A stretch of DNA of 64,000 bases from Pseudisothecium myosuroides (GCA_951799445.1 OX637289.1:7159321-7223320); one strand, 5' to 3'. Positions 47,701-58,570 are shown, counted from the first letter of the stretch. Notes: generated from the letters alone by a model not told the origin. Made by a program: numbers and translations.

Positions 47701-48269
47701 GGGGCGACGACTACTGTTGCCACGAAATCAGCTCCAGAAATCGAAATTCCTTCTACGTGAATATCCTAACCCTAATTCCACCCTAAGCCGAATCTAGGGT
47801 TTGCGAATCCCCCATTTCGGACGCGAGTTGGCGCAAATCCTTGCGGGAGCAACACGCGACCCCTCCGAAGAAGAGCGCATAGAAGAAGCAGCATCCAGTC
47901 CCGTCCCAGCCACGGCTCCCGAACTCGGTAAACCCCGATTTTACCGACAAACCACGGAATCTGCCTACTACCATTCTCGACTAAACCCCGAATCCACTTG
48001 CGCCGCGAGTTGAAAGGGAAGAAGAGCTACTGAACACCAACACAACCCCAATCCGATCGAAATGGCACCTAGCTAGAAGCCCCGCGCCGTCAAAATTCTA
48101 CAGATTGGTCTGCAAATGCGCAGCCTCCTCAGTCAGAACTGGAATTTGCAGTAAGTATGAGAGTTGAGAGAATTGGAAAAGTCGGGGAATCAGCTGAAAG
48201 AATCAGCAAAACGAGTTGCGAGAATCTGAGAAGAGACGATTCGTGTTGCTGCGGCGCTGCTGCAGAAGA
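47701..48269 (-). promoter_or_regulatory. Upstream region of the minus-strand F-box gene
   Basis: GC-richer than the surroundings, with short overlapping open frames on both strands and no recognised protein. It probably holds the leader and promoter of the F-box gene. Confidence 0.35.
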
Positions 48270-49034
48270 CAGGGGAGCTGCAGTGGCGAGGGGAGAGATG
48301 ACGGCGTGGAGGGCACTGGCAAGGTGGCTTGGCTGTGAAGACTCTTCAAGACTATCCAAGACCGCTTCCAAGACCCCTCCAAGACCCCTCCAAGACCCCT
48401 TCTAAGATCTCCTTCAAGATTTCTTTCCAAGTCTCTTTCAAATATTTTTTCAAGATTTAACAACACCGTTTTGTTTTATTTTCATTTAAAGAGGACAACC
48501 TTCTTTGTCTACAAATGACATGATCATGTTCACAAGGACCTGTTGAAAGAGGTTAAAATTTCATTGTGTTGGTGAAATAGCATTAGCAAAAAAACTTGTT
48601 GTCAGTGTATTGATGAGATTGTGATGGAACATCATTTTTAAATCACTTTCAAAGAGCTTTTTGATTTTGTATTATAATGGAGGGACTACAATCCCTTGGA
48701 GATCGCTTCAAAATCCTTTAAAGGCCTACCAAATATCCTTTTAAGATTCTTTTAAAGACTTCAGCAAAAGATTTTTTCAAGATTCTTTTAAAAGACTCTC
48801 TGAACCTATGAGACTGTGGTAGAATATCATTTTCAAGTCACTTTCAAAAAGCTTTCAAAACCTATTCAAGATCCTTTCATATGCAATATACCATCAATGA
48901 TTTTGTGTTACAGTACGTAGAAGGATGCAAAGCAATCAATTCAGCATCCTTTCAAAATCCTTTTAGAGATTCAATCAAGATTTTTCCAAGAATCTTTGGA
49001 TTTACAAGCCTGAGGTAGAATATCATTTTCAAGC
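48270..49034. repeat. Tandem repeat block A, 195-bp period
   Basis: The word ATCATTTT(T/C)AA lies at 48,631, 48,826 and 49,022, that is 195 and 196 bp apart, each followed by TCACTTTCAAA-like sequence in the first two units. Within the units, CAAGATTCTTTTAAAGAC-like words repeat. A 12-bp CAAGACCCCTCC repeat lies at 48,355-48,405. The third unit is cut at 49,034 by the transposon and resumes at 57,963. Confidence 0.85.
49027..49034. other. Target-site duplication, left copy
   Basis: TTTCAAGC directly precedes the left end of the 8.9-kb transposon and is repeated exactly at 57,963-57,970 directly after its right end. Confidence 0.8.
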
Positions 49035-49567
49035 CCCGGGGGGGGTCATTTAAAAAAATTTACCTGGCAACGTGCGGCCAAAGATATGGTCTTTTTTATT
49101 CATGGCACCTAAAAATTTGAAATGGAGTCCAAGTAATATATGGTACTACAAATAAGAGAATGAGAATTATAATAAATATAAGGTAATAAGTAATCTGACC
49201 AATTAGATTTTTTTAGATCTAATATACTGTCTAGTATAAATATCCTAAGCTGGGGCTGGGGGTACGATCTGTACCCGTATCTGTATTCCAGTCTGTAATT
49301 AGTGAAGTCATGGTGGATGAAACTTCAACGTCAAGCAATGGAATGAAATCCTCATCATTTTCATTCCCAAGTTCGTCCGTGGGGTCGTCTCTCTCGTCGC
49401 TAGCTAGGGTTTGTTCAGGGTGCGCACACTTCAGCGCAAGCTGTCTTTCATAATCTTTTGTTTCCGTTGCCTTCTGGTTCCTGACTTCGAGGGGATGCTT
49501 ATTCTGAGTTAGGATTTAGGGTAACCCGACAACTAATTTCTTCATTTGAGTTGCAATTTCGGGCGGC

Positions 49568-52500
49568 ATGGCAGATCGGGTAGCGTTGTGGACGTTGGAC
49601 GATGAGGCTTCAGTGCCGCAGCTTTTCGACAAGGTGATGGCGTTGGAGTTTGAAATTTTGGCGCTGTTCAGGGTGCGCCTGGAGATTGATGAGGTGCTGG
49701 ACTGGCCATTTGAGTTTTGGGATGCAGGAGACCAACGCCGCATCCGGAAGAAGGTGGAGCGCCTGAATGTTGTGCAAGGCGATGTGTATGTTATTCAATT
49801 GGGGAATTTTGAATGCGGTTCGGGAAAGCGGCGCCGTGTGGAACATGGGTTTAGGGGCGATGAAGATGTACAACCTCCTGCACACGAAGAGGGGTATCAT
49901 GTATTGGCAGACCCTGCTGTGAATGCCGAAGTCGATCCAATTGGCTCCTCTAGGGTTAGCGGTGTCACTGGCGACCTTGACGACAGTGTTGGGGATGGGG
50001 ATCCATTGAAGTCGACCTTGGTGTCGAAGGAGATCATTCAACAGTACATGGTCAGCGCTGAGAAGTTACGACGGGATTTGAAAGACTGTGACTTCGATGA
50101 CCACAAGTGGGAGCTGCGTTCGTGGGACCAAGACGACGTGGGCGTTGTTAAGCCTCAAGTGTCGGAAGGAAATTGGAGGACAGAGTGGCATTCACAATAA
50201 ATCAACGATGCAAAACTTGTTTTCAAATTTCAGAACAAGTCACCTCCTCAGTACACAACATGTGAAGAGATGGTGTAGGAAACACAATGTTAACTATCTG
50301 AACCATCCTCAATCAGAGGCGCCAAAGGGGAAATCTGTGGTCCTAACAATAGAAGACCATAGGAAATTGATCAAGGAAGGTGTTGAGGTCATGGAGGCGG
50401 TGAATGCAGAACTTGTTGAAGGCGTGAAACCATTCTATACACTTGGAGATTTAGAGCAACCTCGTCCAAAAAGTTTTTGGTTTAAGGTTAAGTGCCCTTA
50501 CTGCCGTAATGGGGTTATGCAGCTATGTCCGCCGAAGAAGAATCTAGACTCTACATTGAAGAACCACATGGCCAGCACAAAGCATGTGCAAGGCATGGAG
50601 GATTCGAAGAATGCAGATAGGAGGGCAGATGCACTTCTTTCGGGGAGAAGGGGAAGGCCACGGACTACATCGGCAGTAAGTGTAGAATCTAATCAACAAG
50701 ATCTTTGGAGGTTCTACAGGAGTGCAAGTGCTCATGGAGAGGAAGGTGAATCTCTTCCTCTAGACAAAAATTCAATAACTGCAATTATGTGCTGGGGATT
50801 TTGGCAAACTCATTGTGCGTATGGAGGTGTCTCATTTCCTGTTAAGTCGTTGCTAGATGATCGGCACGTTGGAGTAATTTGGTATCCAGAACCACATCTT
50901 GTACAATCCATACTGGTGGATGGATCTCAAATTCTCATTGAAGGTACGTTTCGCCACAGAGATTGTCATAGGGTGTCTGCTTCTGTTGACGGATTCCAGG
51001 GTCTCACATGTTCAATGTGTGCTACAATTCCAAACCAGGATGATTTCAGGAAGAGGATTGTTAGGGAAGAAAGCTCCATTGTGAAGAGGGGATCAAGGAC
51101 CAGTGCCGGAGGAATTCGTGTAGGGTACCTCTCTGTCACAGAGCTCACTCGTCACAGTAGGGATGTGGCAAGAAAGTACAGACTAGAAAGGCTGCAGCAC
51201 TCTGTTGCTCGTGCTAGAATCACTAAACTTAAGGTAAAACGTCCTACACTGCTGGAGATGGCTAGAACCTCATCTAATGAAGCTAACGTCGTGAAGTTCT
51301 GTCATAATATATTGAATGCACACAGAACTGGAGCATTTGGTGGTAAACATGCACTTTGGGATTTCCTCCGAGACGTGGCCCAGAACTTGAATTGGGACAG
51401 TAGGGGGAATCGTTATACCGAAAATACGAAATGTTTTGCACAAACCATGAAAGTTTACAGCGGTAGATGAATGTGTGATCTATTTCAACTAAATTTTGTT
51501 GGTCCTAGTTACTGTAGTATAAAAAGGGACATAAAAAAAGGGGTGCAATTCAGACCGGGAGAGCATTAAGAGATTTTTGCTGCTGTAGTAGCCATTTACA
51601 AAGATGCTAAGTCTTCTCTAAATATTGTTGGCCCTGTACCCGTCAGCCTAGCAGAGGATGAGACTAAAGTAAAAGGTAGAGTAGGGTGGGAGTCGAAATG
51701 GGATACTTTGGTGGGTTTCTGTGGTCCTAAGGATGATCATGTATGTGTTACATCTTTCAAGCCTGAGGTAGGGTCTAGAGAAGATGGATACAACAAGATT
51801 CTTGAGACATTCCGATGTAGCCAGATTGGAGGATTCGCTAGAGTCATAGTTGTTAACCCTCTTCATGATAAATTGCCCCGCCTAGTGTTGATTGTATGTT
51901 GTACATGCAATTGTTTTGATGCTAAGTGGGTGAGGCGTCAATGGGACGTCATAGACTCTTTATGGATCAAAGAATGCTTGGAAAGTGTTGGACCTATTGT
52001 TGGGCATTCAAGTGACGGTGATAGTCGCAGGAGGCAGCTTATGTTGCAAGACTACAGGTCGACAGAGGGATCTCGATTGGACTTGGGTTGGGATGGTTGG
52101 CTGTTTACTGCATCTCTGAATTCTAACGGGGATGCCTTTGGTATATATGACCAGGATTATATCCACAATGGAAAGAAATTAATCAATCCTTTGCTGTCTT
52201 CTAAACGCTGCATGCAACTAGGAGGCGATGTTTGTTTGTTGCAACACGTAGGTCATGTTTATAATCGTTTCAATGCTGACGAACATGGTCTTCGACAAGA
52301 ATATGTTGACCGTAAGGACAGGCAAAACTGGGGTTCTGCCCAAAGACTGTGCCAGGAGAAGGTGAGGGCATGTTTGAAGCGATTAAGGGAGGTTGATGAC
52401 GTTCACCGGGAGAGGACTTTGGGGACATAGTACTACTTGCAGATTTGTGCGGATTATATTGACATCTTCTGCTCTCCAAGACACTCTTTGCGGGCTAGGA

Positions 52501-54043
52501 TTGTTCTAGCCGCCAAAGTATCCTTTTTTTCCGCCTATGGAAATTGTGGTTGAAACATGGATATCACGGGGTGCATGGTAATTCCATGGAGATGATAGAA
52601 GGTTGCCACTTTGTTAGTCAACAATGCTTCATAGACATCCAATTGTCTTGTCACTTTGCTGTGTTGCTAATATGTCACTTCTGTGATAGGTATGCTCACT
52701 TACCTGTTCCTTTGCATTTGACTGGAAGCGACTCTTGTGAATTTTTTTTTTCTAAAATAGGGGGCATGAACGGGAATGAGAGGGCTTACAACTTCCACGA
52801 GTTGACCAATACGGCCAATATGTTGAATCATCTGTCTGCTGTTGAGTATGCTGAAAACGGTCTGAAGTTCAATAAGCAGCATAACAGAATGGAAAATGTG
52901 TGGGCCAAGTTACATCCCCTCCAAGAAGGGGAGACGGCCTGTGACCTAGGGGATTATTCAGAAATCCCTACGACTGCTGATGTGGTTCTCGCTCTGAAGG
53001 AGGGACTCACTGAGGCACAACGTCTTCTGAGGCACTTGAACATGGCTCCTTCTGTACATGCAAGGCCCAATTTGAAGGTATGGTTTAATAGACCGTGGGA
53101 ACTGGAGAGGGCAGACGAGAAATTCATGAAGTTCAAGCCATCCTCTGCCCCAATTTCAGGAGAGGACGGCGGTTCGGAAGTGCTACGCCACAGTTTACAA
53201 GTGGCTGGAGGTGAATTGGTGGACAATGGCCACTTAGCCGCATCCCAGGATGTCTTGGAGTCCGAATTGGTGGATGATGGTCAAGATGCTCAAACTGTGG
53301 CTGAAGGGGAGGTAAGGGATGTAATATCGGAAATGTTGAATTCTCATGAAGAACAGATTACATCAGAACCATCCGTGGCTCGAGCTAGTCCTCCCGTGGA
53401 ATATGATGGCCAAATTATTTACAAATCAACCTTGGTGTCTCAACTAAATGGCAACCCATTTCTTTCTAAAGACCGACTTACTAGAGTTAAACATTCTATG
53501 TACTTTAACAACCATGACGACTATGTATCAGCAGCATCGTCTTCAAGTACTTGCCTTCTCGGCATAGGAACAGATTGAGGCGTCTACTTTGTGCAGAGTA
53601 GCAGCGACAAAGTGTCATCCACTGTGAAGTCAGCTCGTAAGAGGAAAAAGGGACGTCAATCAAAGGCCTCGAAGTCAGGGAATGCAACAAATGTTTTGGA
53701 AGGCGTTGATGATGGAACGTGGTGGATAGGACGTGTTCAATCAATAAGGCAGGCGCATGGAAGGCAATGGGAAATTCTCCACCAGCCCTTGGACCTCATG
53801 AATCTTCAGAAAACAACAGGTAAAGAAAGTAATGTCCAATGCAGTCGGCAAGTCTTGTTGCAGTATTTCAGGAAAGTACCCGGTCTAAAAAAATTTAAAT
53901 ATGAACATACCGATACAAGGTGGATTGATGTTGATACCGTCATTACAACTGTTACATTAGAATACAGCAGCAACAACAATGTGTATACTCTAGCCGCTGA
54001 AGACGCAAATGCCTTAAACGAGTTTGTGATGTCTAGAAGTTAA
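49568..54043 (+). pseudogene. Putative DDE transposase of unknown family, decayed
   Basis: Segments: 49568-50200 (N-terminal part, no known domain), about 50,200-52,527 in one frame, then 52,530-54,043 in another. Visible features: a BED-like finger CPYC...H-x5-H (50.49-50.59 kb); an AT-hook GRRGRPRT (50.64 kb); a cysteine pair CSMC; an Asp in LAEDETKV (51,657); an Asp in GHSSDGDSRRR (52,014); a Glu in GSDSCEFFFSKIGG (52,739); and a basic KRKKGR stretch in the C-terminal part. Spacing of the acids is about 119 and 241 residues. D..D..D-x-x-E with a large second gap recalls P-element-type transposases, which carry an insertion domain there. Disruptions: a frameshift or intron near 50,180, TGA 51468, TAA 51567, TAG 52428, a -1 in a T run near 52,530, and TGA 53576. 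The catalytic assignment is inference. Confidence 0.7.
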
Positions 54044-55086
54044 AGCTTATTTATACAGGAAATTTGTCTACCAATCAAAGCTGATTGTACCCTTTAAATT
54101 TAATCGCTTTTTTTTACTAATGCTCTTTGTATTCACCGTGATGAATGTTGATGTTCTGCACATCTTGGTTTACACCTATGCGCCTCTGCAGTGCTCTATT
54201 TATACAACAGGGCAGCAGACAAGCTGAATTTCCTTCATGAAAGACCCGTTTTTTTTTGTTTTTTTTTTCATTTCCAATTTTTTTGGTCACAGCTCTTTGT
54301 ATTGCAAAAAATGCACGTCTTGCAGGATTGGATTCTGCAGTATGTGCAGGCTTGAACTACTGCACTGGCTGAGATTTTGAACCTGTGCTGAATAACAATG
54401 CTTAGATTTTTTAATTTCATTATTAAATTTTTGGGTCGCCCGCTCTATTTCTTTAAAATACTTCTGTCTTTGGACTCTGCCATGTCCTGGTTCAGGTTTG
54501 CCAAGTTGAACTCCTGTAGTAGCGGTTTAGGGTTTTTTTAAATTTCATTTTGTTTTAATACCTATACCTATGCCTGTTTTATTTGAGCGAGAAAAAAAAT
54601 ACGAAACACATACAATGCCATTAACCCTACTGTAATGTAGGATATCCATCCAAGACCTAAACCCTATAAACAGCTATCTATAATAATTGCATCCTTGGAC
54701 TAGAAACAAGGAAAGGGAGGACTACCATTTGTATTATAAGGTGTGCTTTTGAAAATAGTCTTCCCAATTTTAATTTTTCAGGGTGTGGATGTCTTTTCAA
54801 TTCAGCATGACTACGTCCCACAAGTTCCATCATTTTGCATGCTTAGACTGCAGAGGTCTCAATTGGATGGGAGACAGCCCAGGATTATCCGTTTTGGGGA
54901 GGCGGCTTGGATGGGATGTTTTATTCATCAAGGATCCTGGGATCCTTGGCCAAAATCTGGGGAATCATTTTCCCTACTTCAGGCTTCATCATCAGCGCTG
55001 CCAGTCAGATCACTACTGTTCCCTAGCCCTGCTTAAATTGTTTTTTTGTGGGTTTTCCTTGTAAATCACTTGCTTCCTAGAACCCT
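54044..55086. other. Transposon interior, unassigned
   Basis: 54,044-54,740 is AT-rich without genes. At 54,780-55,070 two overlapping frames of about 95 codons look protein-like but I cannot identify them; they may be the first part of the cargo sequence that follows. Confidence 0.35.
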
Positions 55087-55275
55087 CGTCGCCCTTCCTA
55101 TCTGTTGCTCGTGTTCTCGCAGGGATCGCCCAGCTATTGCTCGCTTTGTCGCAAAGATCGCCCTTTTGTTGCTCGTTTTCTCGTAGACGTCGCCCATTTG
55201 CTCTTAGTTTTCTCGCAAAGAATCGCCCGGCTGTTGTTAGTTTTCTCGCAGCCAATCGCCCGTTGAGTTTGATCG
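55087..55275. repeat. 32-33-bp tandem repeat, six units
   Basis: The word TCGCCC stands at 55,089, 55,126, 55,158, 55,190, 55,223 and 55,256; the last four intervals are 32, 32, 33 and 33 bp. Each unit reads roughly CGCAAAGATCGCCC then a GTTGCTCGTTTTCT-like part. It lies just before the ATG of a small open frame (55,281). Confidence 0.9.
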
Positions 55276-55280
55276 GCGCA

Positions 55281-55574
55281 ATGTCGGACCAATTTGCCGC
55301 AAGCACTGTGGCGGAAATCTGGGCGGACGATGTTGCCGCAAGAGGCGCGTGCGATATCGAGAATGCAGCAGCCCAAGTTGGAGCGATCGTGGGAGACCTT
55401 GCGTTCGTCTTCTTAGCCCCATCTTTGTTTTTCTTGTCTTGGATTTTCTCTTGCACGGTCTTCCAATGCTGTTTCGTCATTGTTTCTGGCGGGCGCGTCT
55501 ATTTTGTTTCTGTCTTTGCCGTCTTTGCGGATATGCGCCAGATCGGTCGGGCTCAATTGCTGGCGGGAAATTGA
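55281..55574 (+). other. Small open frame with a hydrophobic segment
   Basis: An open frame of 97 codons starting at ATG 55281 (MSDQFAASTVAEIWADD) with a hydrophobic run (FVFLAPSLFFLSWIFSCTVF) near residue 50. It starts directly after the 32-bp repeat array. I do not recognise it. It may be an exon of the cargo gene whose later part lies at 55,670-56,164, or chance. Confidence 0.35.
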
Positions 55575-55669
55575 GAGTCCTTCGGATGTTGTTCTGCTGC
55601 AGGGCATGGAAGTGCTTGGTCGTCAACCTGAACCCACAAACCTGGGAGTGTACCGCTTAGTGGGAAGGG

Positions 55670-56164
55670 GTGGCAGCTCAAGTTTTGTTGCCCGCAATTC
55701 TGAGTATTGCACGTGGCACTAGGGGGACTGGATGGGCTTTCCACAATGTTGGTGTGCAGGATCGGGCTAAAGGGTTGCGCCTAATCGCAAAGCTCAGTTT
55801 GGTGAGCAAATTTTGGCGTGGCATTGTTTCCAGCTGGGTTGAGTATGCTGCGCTGAAGCTGGCGCAATTCGACTTGGTGTGGGTGTGGCGCGCGCCCTGG
55901 AAGTCTCGGGATTCGTACGTGGTAGAGTGCTTTGACGATGCCATGTCCATATTTTCTTTCACATGGAAGCTGTAGAAGCCAATCCCGGACCGATTCCGCC
56001 TTCTTCCGATGAGCGAGTTGTCGGGGGCTGAGTTGTCTCTCCTGCGCACAGAACTGGGGCGGGGTTGGCAGGAACGAGGTGCTGTCCCGACTAGAGCAGA
56101 CTGGCGTGACTTCCCGCTGCTGTGGGTCACTCCTTGGCAACGCACCCCCGGATCAGCCATGTAG
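55670..56164 (+). pseudogene. Captured gene fragment, function unknown
   Basis: One frame runs 55670-56164, broken only by TAG at 55973. The first part (LRLIAKLSLVSKFWRGIVSSW, then VEYAALKLAQFDLVWVWRA) loosely resembles the region after an F-box, where a helix with a conserved W follows; the end (RADWRDFPLLWVTPWQ) continues the same composition. It is GC-richer than the transposase gene and the flanking transposon DNA, as expected if it was picked up from a host gene. I cannot name the parent gene. Confidence 0.45.
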
Positions 56165-57130
56165 GTTTGAAGGCATGCTTTGGTCCAGTTTTTGTTTCAT
56201 TTCTTTAGTTCTTCTTGTACATATATGGTGACCCTAAACCTGCATCATAGTATTGCTTTACATAGAGCAGCCCTAGAACAGCATTTTCGTAATTAGTGAT
56301 TCAGACATTCACAGAGGGGTGACTGCTTTTGACATTCAGTGTTCTTCACAGTCACGAAGCTTTCTTTTTGTTTTAAATGTGTTTGTGAACACATTGTATG
56401 ATAGAAGCATGCTGAATTTCATCAGCATTTTGCAAGATTTTGTATGACCAGCAGTAGTGTGTGCCATTTGCCCTTGAATGTTCCCTTTTCTAGTCAAATT
56501 GCACGAAATTCTGTCATGCTTGGTGTTTGTTTTCTGGCTCCACGAATCTGTCCAGCCGCTCCTTCGGTGTGTTGTAGAATGTGGTGGGTACAATCGTGCA
56601 ATGCTGGCTTTCTTGCTTTCTTTTGTTTGGACGTTATCTGTTTGTAGGCTAGGAATGTTTACAAATGTTTCAGCATTCCTTGTTAAATTATGTGCATGCA
56701 TTGTTAGTTTTCTTGCCATTAGCTTCTGTTCTGAATGGAATGTGAATCCCTTTCAGTTCGAGCACTAGCAATTCCTCTTGAACTTCTCATTTAGTTTTTT
56801 CTTTTGAGCTTGTCATATGATGGGAGCTGTGGGAGTTTTAGGAGCTGCTTAAAGCTGATCGTTTCTGCTGTAAAATGATGGGTGTTGCATACGCTTGAAG
56901 CATAAACCCTGAAGAATGAAGGAGCTGAAGAAAAACTAGCTAATCGTTTTTGGTCTGGCATTTTCGGTGTTGCATATGCTTGAATCCTAACCTTGAAGAA
57001 TTAAGGAACTCAAAGAGAGCTGCATGTCTAATGCTCTTTCCAACGTGCATGTTATGAATTAGGCTTTCATTTGAACGTGCATGTTATGAATTATGCTTTC
57101 AGTGTATGTCTCCAATTTCCAACGTGCATG
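56165..57130. other. Transposon interior with short direct repeats
   Basis: No gene. GGTGTTGCATAYGCTTGAA occurs at 56,881 and about 56,968, each followed by a diverged CTGAAGAAT...AAGGA stretch. Three units headed AACGTGCATGTTA follow at about 57,041, 57,076 and 57,121; the third is split by the nested TTAA element. Confidence 0.55.
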
Positions 57131-57703
57131 TTAACCCCTAAACGTCTGGATTCATCTCCAAAATTGACGATTTGAGAAAAAACATTATAAACTATAATTT
57201 TGAAGAATATTTTGGAATTGGTATACAAATGAAAGCTGTAGATTTTGATTTTTAAATTCTATCCATACGGTTAGATCTACTACTGCTATCACCAATCTTT
57301 TTCTATAAATTTTGAAAAGAAAATTTCAGAATTCCTTCTAAATTCAATTACAAGTAAAATATTATCATTTTTTGAGTAAAACTTGTTGGAATGGATGTGA
57401 AATAAGGTTCTCTTCATATGGTGATTTTTTGAAATTTTTGTGACCTTTACATCTTTGACCTCATTTTTGCACATCTAGTTTTGAACTAAAGTCAATGCAA
57501 ATTGACCACTTGATATACTTCCACATTTGTAATTTTAGAAATGTATTCTAGTAACACCAAATCCAACCGATGGATAGGACAACAACTTAATAAAGTATCA
57601 CCAAAAATTAGGATTACTTTCATCCAAGCAAGAATGAGACAGAAACAAGGATCTGAATCTGTTCACCGTCCAAAAAATGGACGTTGGAGCGCTCTAGGGT
57701 TAA
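57131..57703. mobile_element. TTAA-flanked element nested in the transposon
   Basis: It begins TTAA-CCCCTAAACGTCTGGA and ends TCTAGGG-TTAA. It splits a tandem unit: AACGTGCATGTTA on its left is followed, after removal, by AGAATTATGCTTTCAGTGTA on its right, which matches the intact neighbour AACGTGCATGTTATGAATTATGC. One TTAA is thus the target. The interior has no transposase. Terminus and target match the element at 29,176. Confidence 0.85.
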
Positions 57704-57962
57704 GAATTATGCTTTCAGTGTATGTCTTGAGTTAAGTTCAAAATGTAATTCAAAATTGTGAATTCAAAATAAAATAGGGTATGATAAATTAGCCTCTTAT
57801 ACCAATTTAAAGTAAGTATATGGTATTCAAAAATAGGCCAAATTAGAAAATTAGGTAATGATATGGTCTCTTTAATTGGTCCCCACTTTCAAAATACCCC
57901 CATTAATAATACCCCGCGGTCACACGTGATATGTAAACTACTTGAAGAGTGACCCCCCCGTG

Positions 57963-57970
57963 TTTCAAGC
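57963..57970. other. Target-site duplication, right copy
   Basis: TTTCAAGC, identical to 49,027-49,034, directly follows the GTG end of the 8.9-kb transposon. Confidence 0.8.
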
Positions 57971-58570
57971 TGCTTTCAAAAGTCTACAATAGCAATAAGA
58001 GAGATGATAGCGAAGAAGGCACAAATAAAGTAACTTAGTTGTGAAGATTCCTAGGGTCCATGAGACTTCAAGATCTTTTAAGATCACAACAAGAGTCCTT
58101 CCAAAATTCCTTTCAAGGACTATTTTAAAGATTCTTTAAAGATTTTTTCGAGGCTCAATGTCTCCATTTTTCCATAGAAAGAAGACAATTTTTTCTTTAA
58201 CAGATGACAAAAGAATATTTGGACAGACCCGCTAAATGGTGCAAGAGGCCAAATCTTACAATGCTAGCAAAAAAACATTGTTTTATGTACCCATGAGATT
58301 GTGGTTCATTTTGGAGTCATTTTCAAAATCCTCTCAAAAACCAATTCTAGACCTTTTCAAAATAATTTCATGTTTTTTTAATTAGTGATTTTGTTTTAAA
58401 ATAGAAGGACCCAAAGCAATTAATTCAAGAGTTTTCCAATTCTTAAGATCCCTTCAAAATCCTTTCAAGACTCCATCAAAGATTCTTTCAACATTATTTG
58501 AAGACTCTTTAAACGTACAAATGTAATTGTAGTGGAACATCAATTTCAAATCACTTTTAATATTACCAAC
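57971..58570. repeat. Tandem repeat block B, continuation of block A
   Basis: After the transposon the repeat resumes. AGAGAGATGATAGCG and TTGTGAAGATTCCTAGGG correspond to GGAGAGATGACGGCG and CTGTGAAGACTCTTCAAG in block A at about 48,292 and 48,337, followed by the same CAAGATTCTTT-type words and by the ATGAGATTGTGG...TCATTTTCAAA unit. Block B is therefore a second, more diverged copy of a larger unit of about 770 bp. Confidence 0.75.

Larger units (their letters stand above)
49035..57962 (+). mobile_element. 8.9-kb DNA transposon of an unplaced superfamily
   Basis: The left end reads CCCGGGGGGGGTCATTT and the reverse complement of the right end reads CACGGGGGGGTCACTC, an inverted repeat of about 16 bp with mismatches. 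TTTCAAGC is duplicated exactly on both sides. Removing the element rejoins a 195-bp tandem repeat in register: ATCATTTTCAAGC on the left continues with TGCTTTCAAAAG on the right, matching TCACTTTCAAAAAGC in the preceding unit. Contents: a transposase-like gene (49.6-54.0 kb), a degenerate cargo gene with a 32-bp repeat (55.1-56.2 kb), and a nested TTAA-type element (57.1-57.7 kb). The 8-bp duplication fits the P and hAT superfamilies, but the protein motifs match neither clearly. Confidence 0.82.

Noticed and set aside
49568..54043. KDZ (Kyakuja-Dileera-Zisupton) transposase
   Set aside because: The protein has cysteine pairs, but I see none of the KDZ core motifs I know; the HSSDGDSRRR and GSDSCEFFFSKIGG blocks do not belong to that family as I know it.
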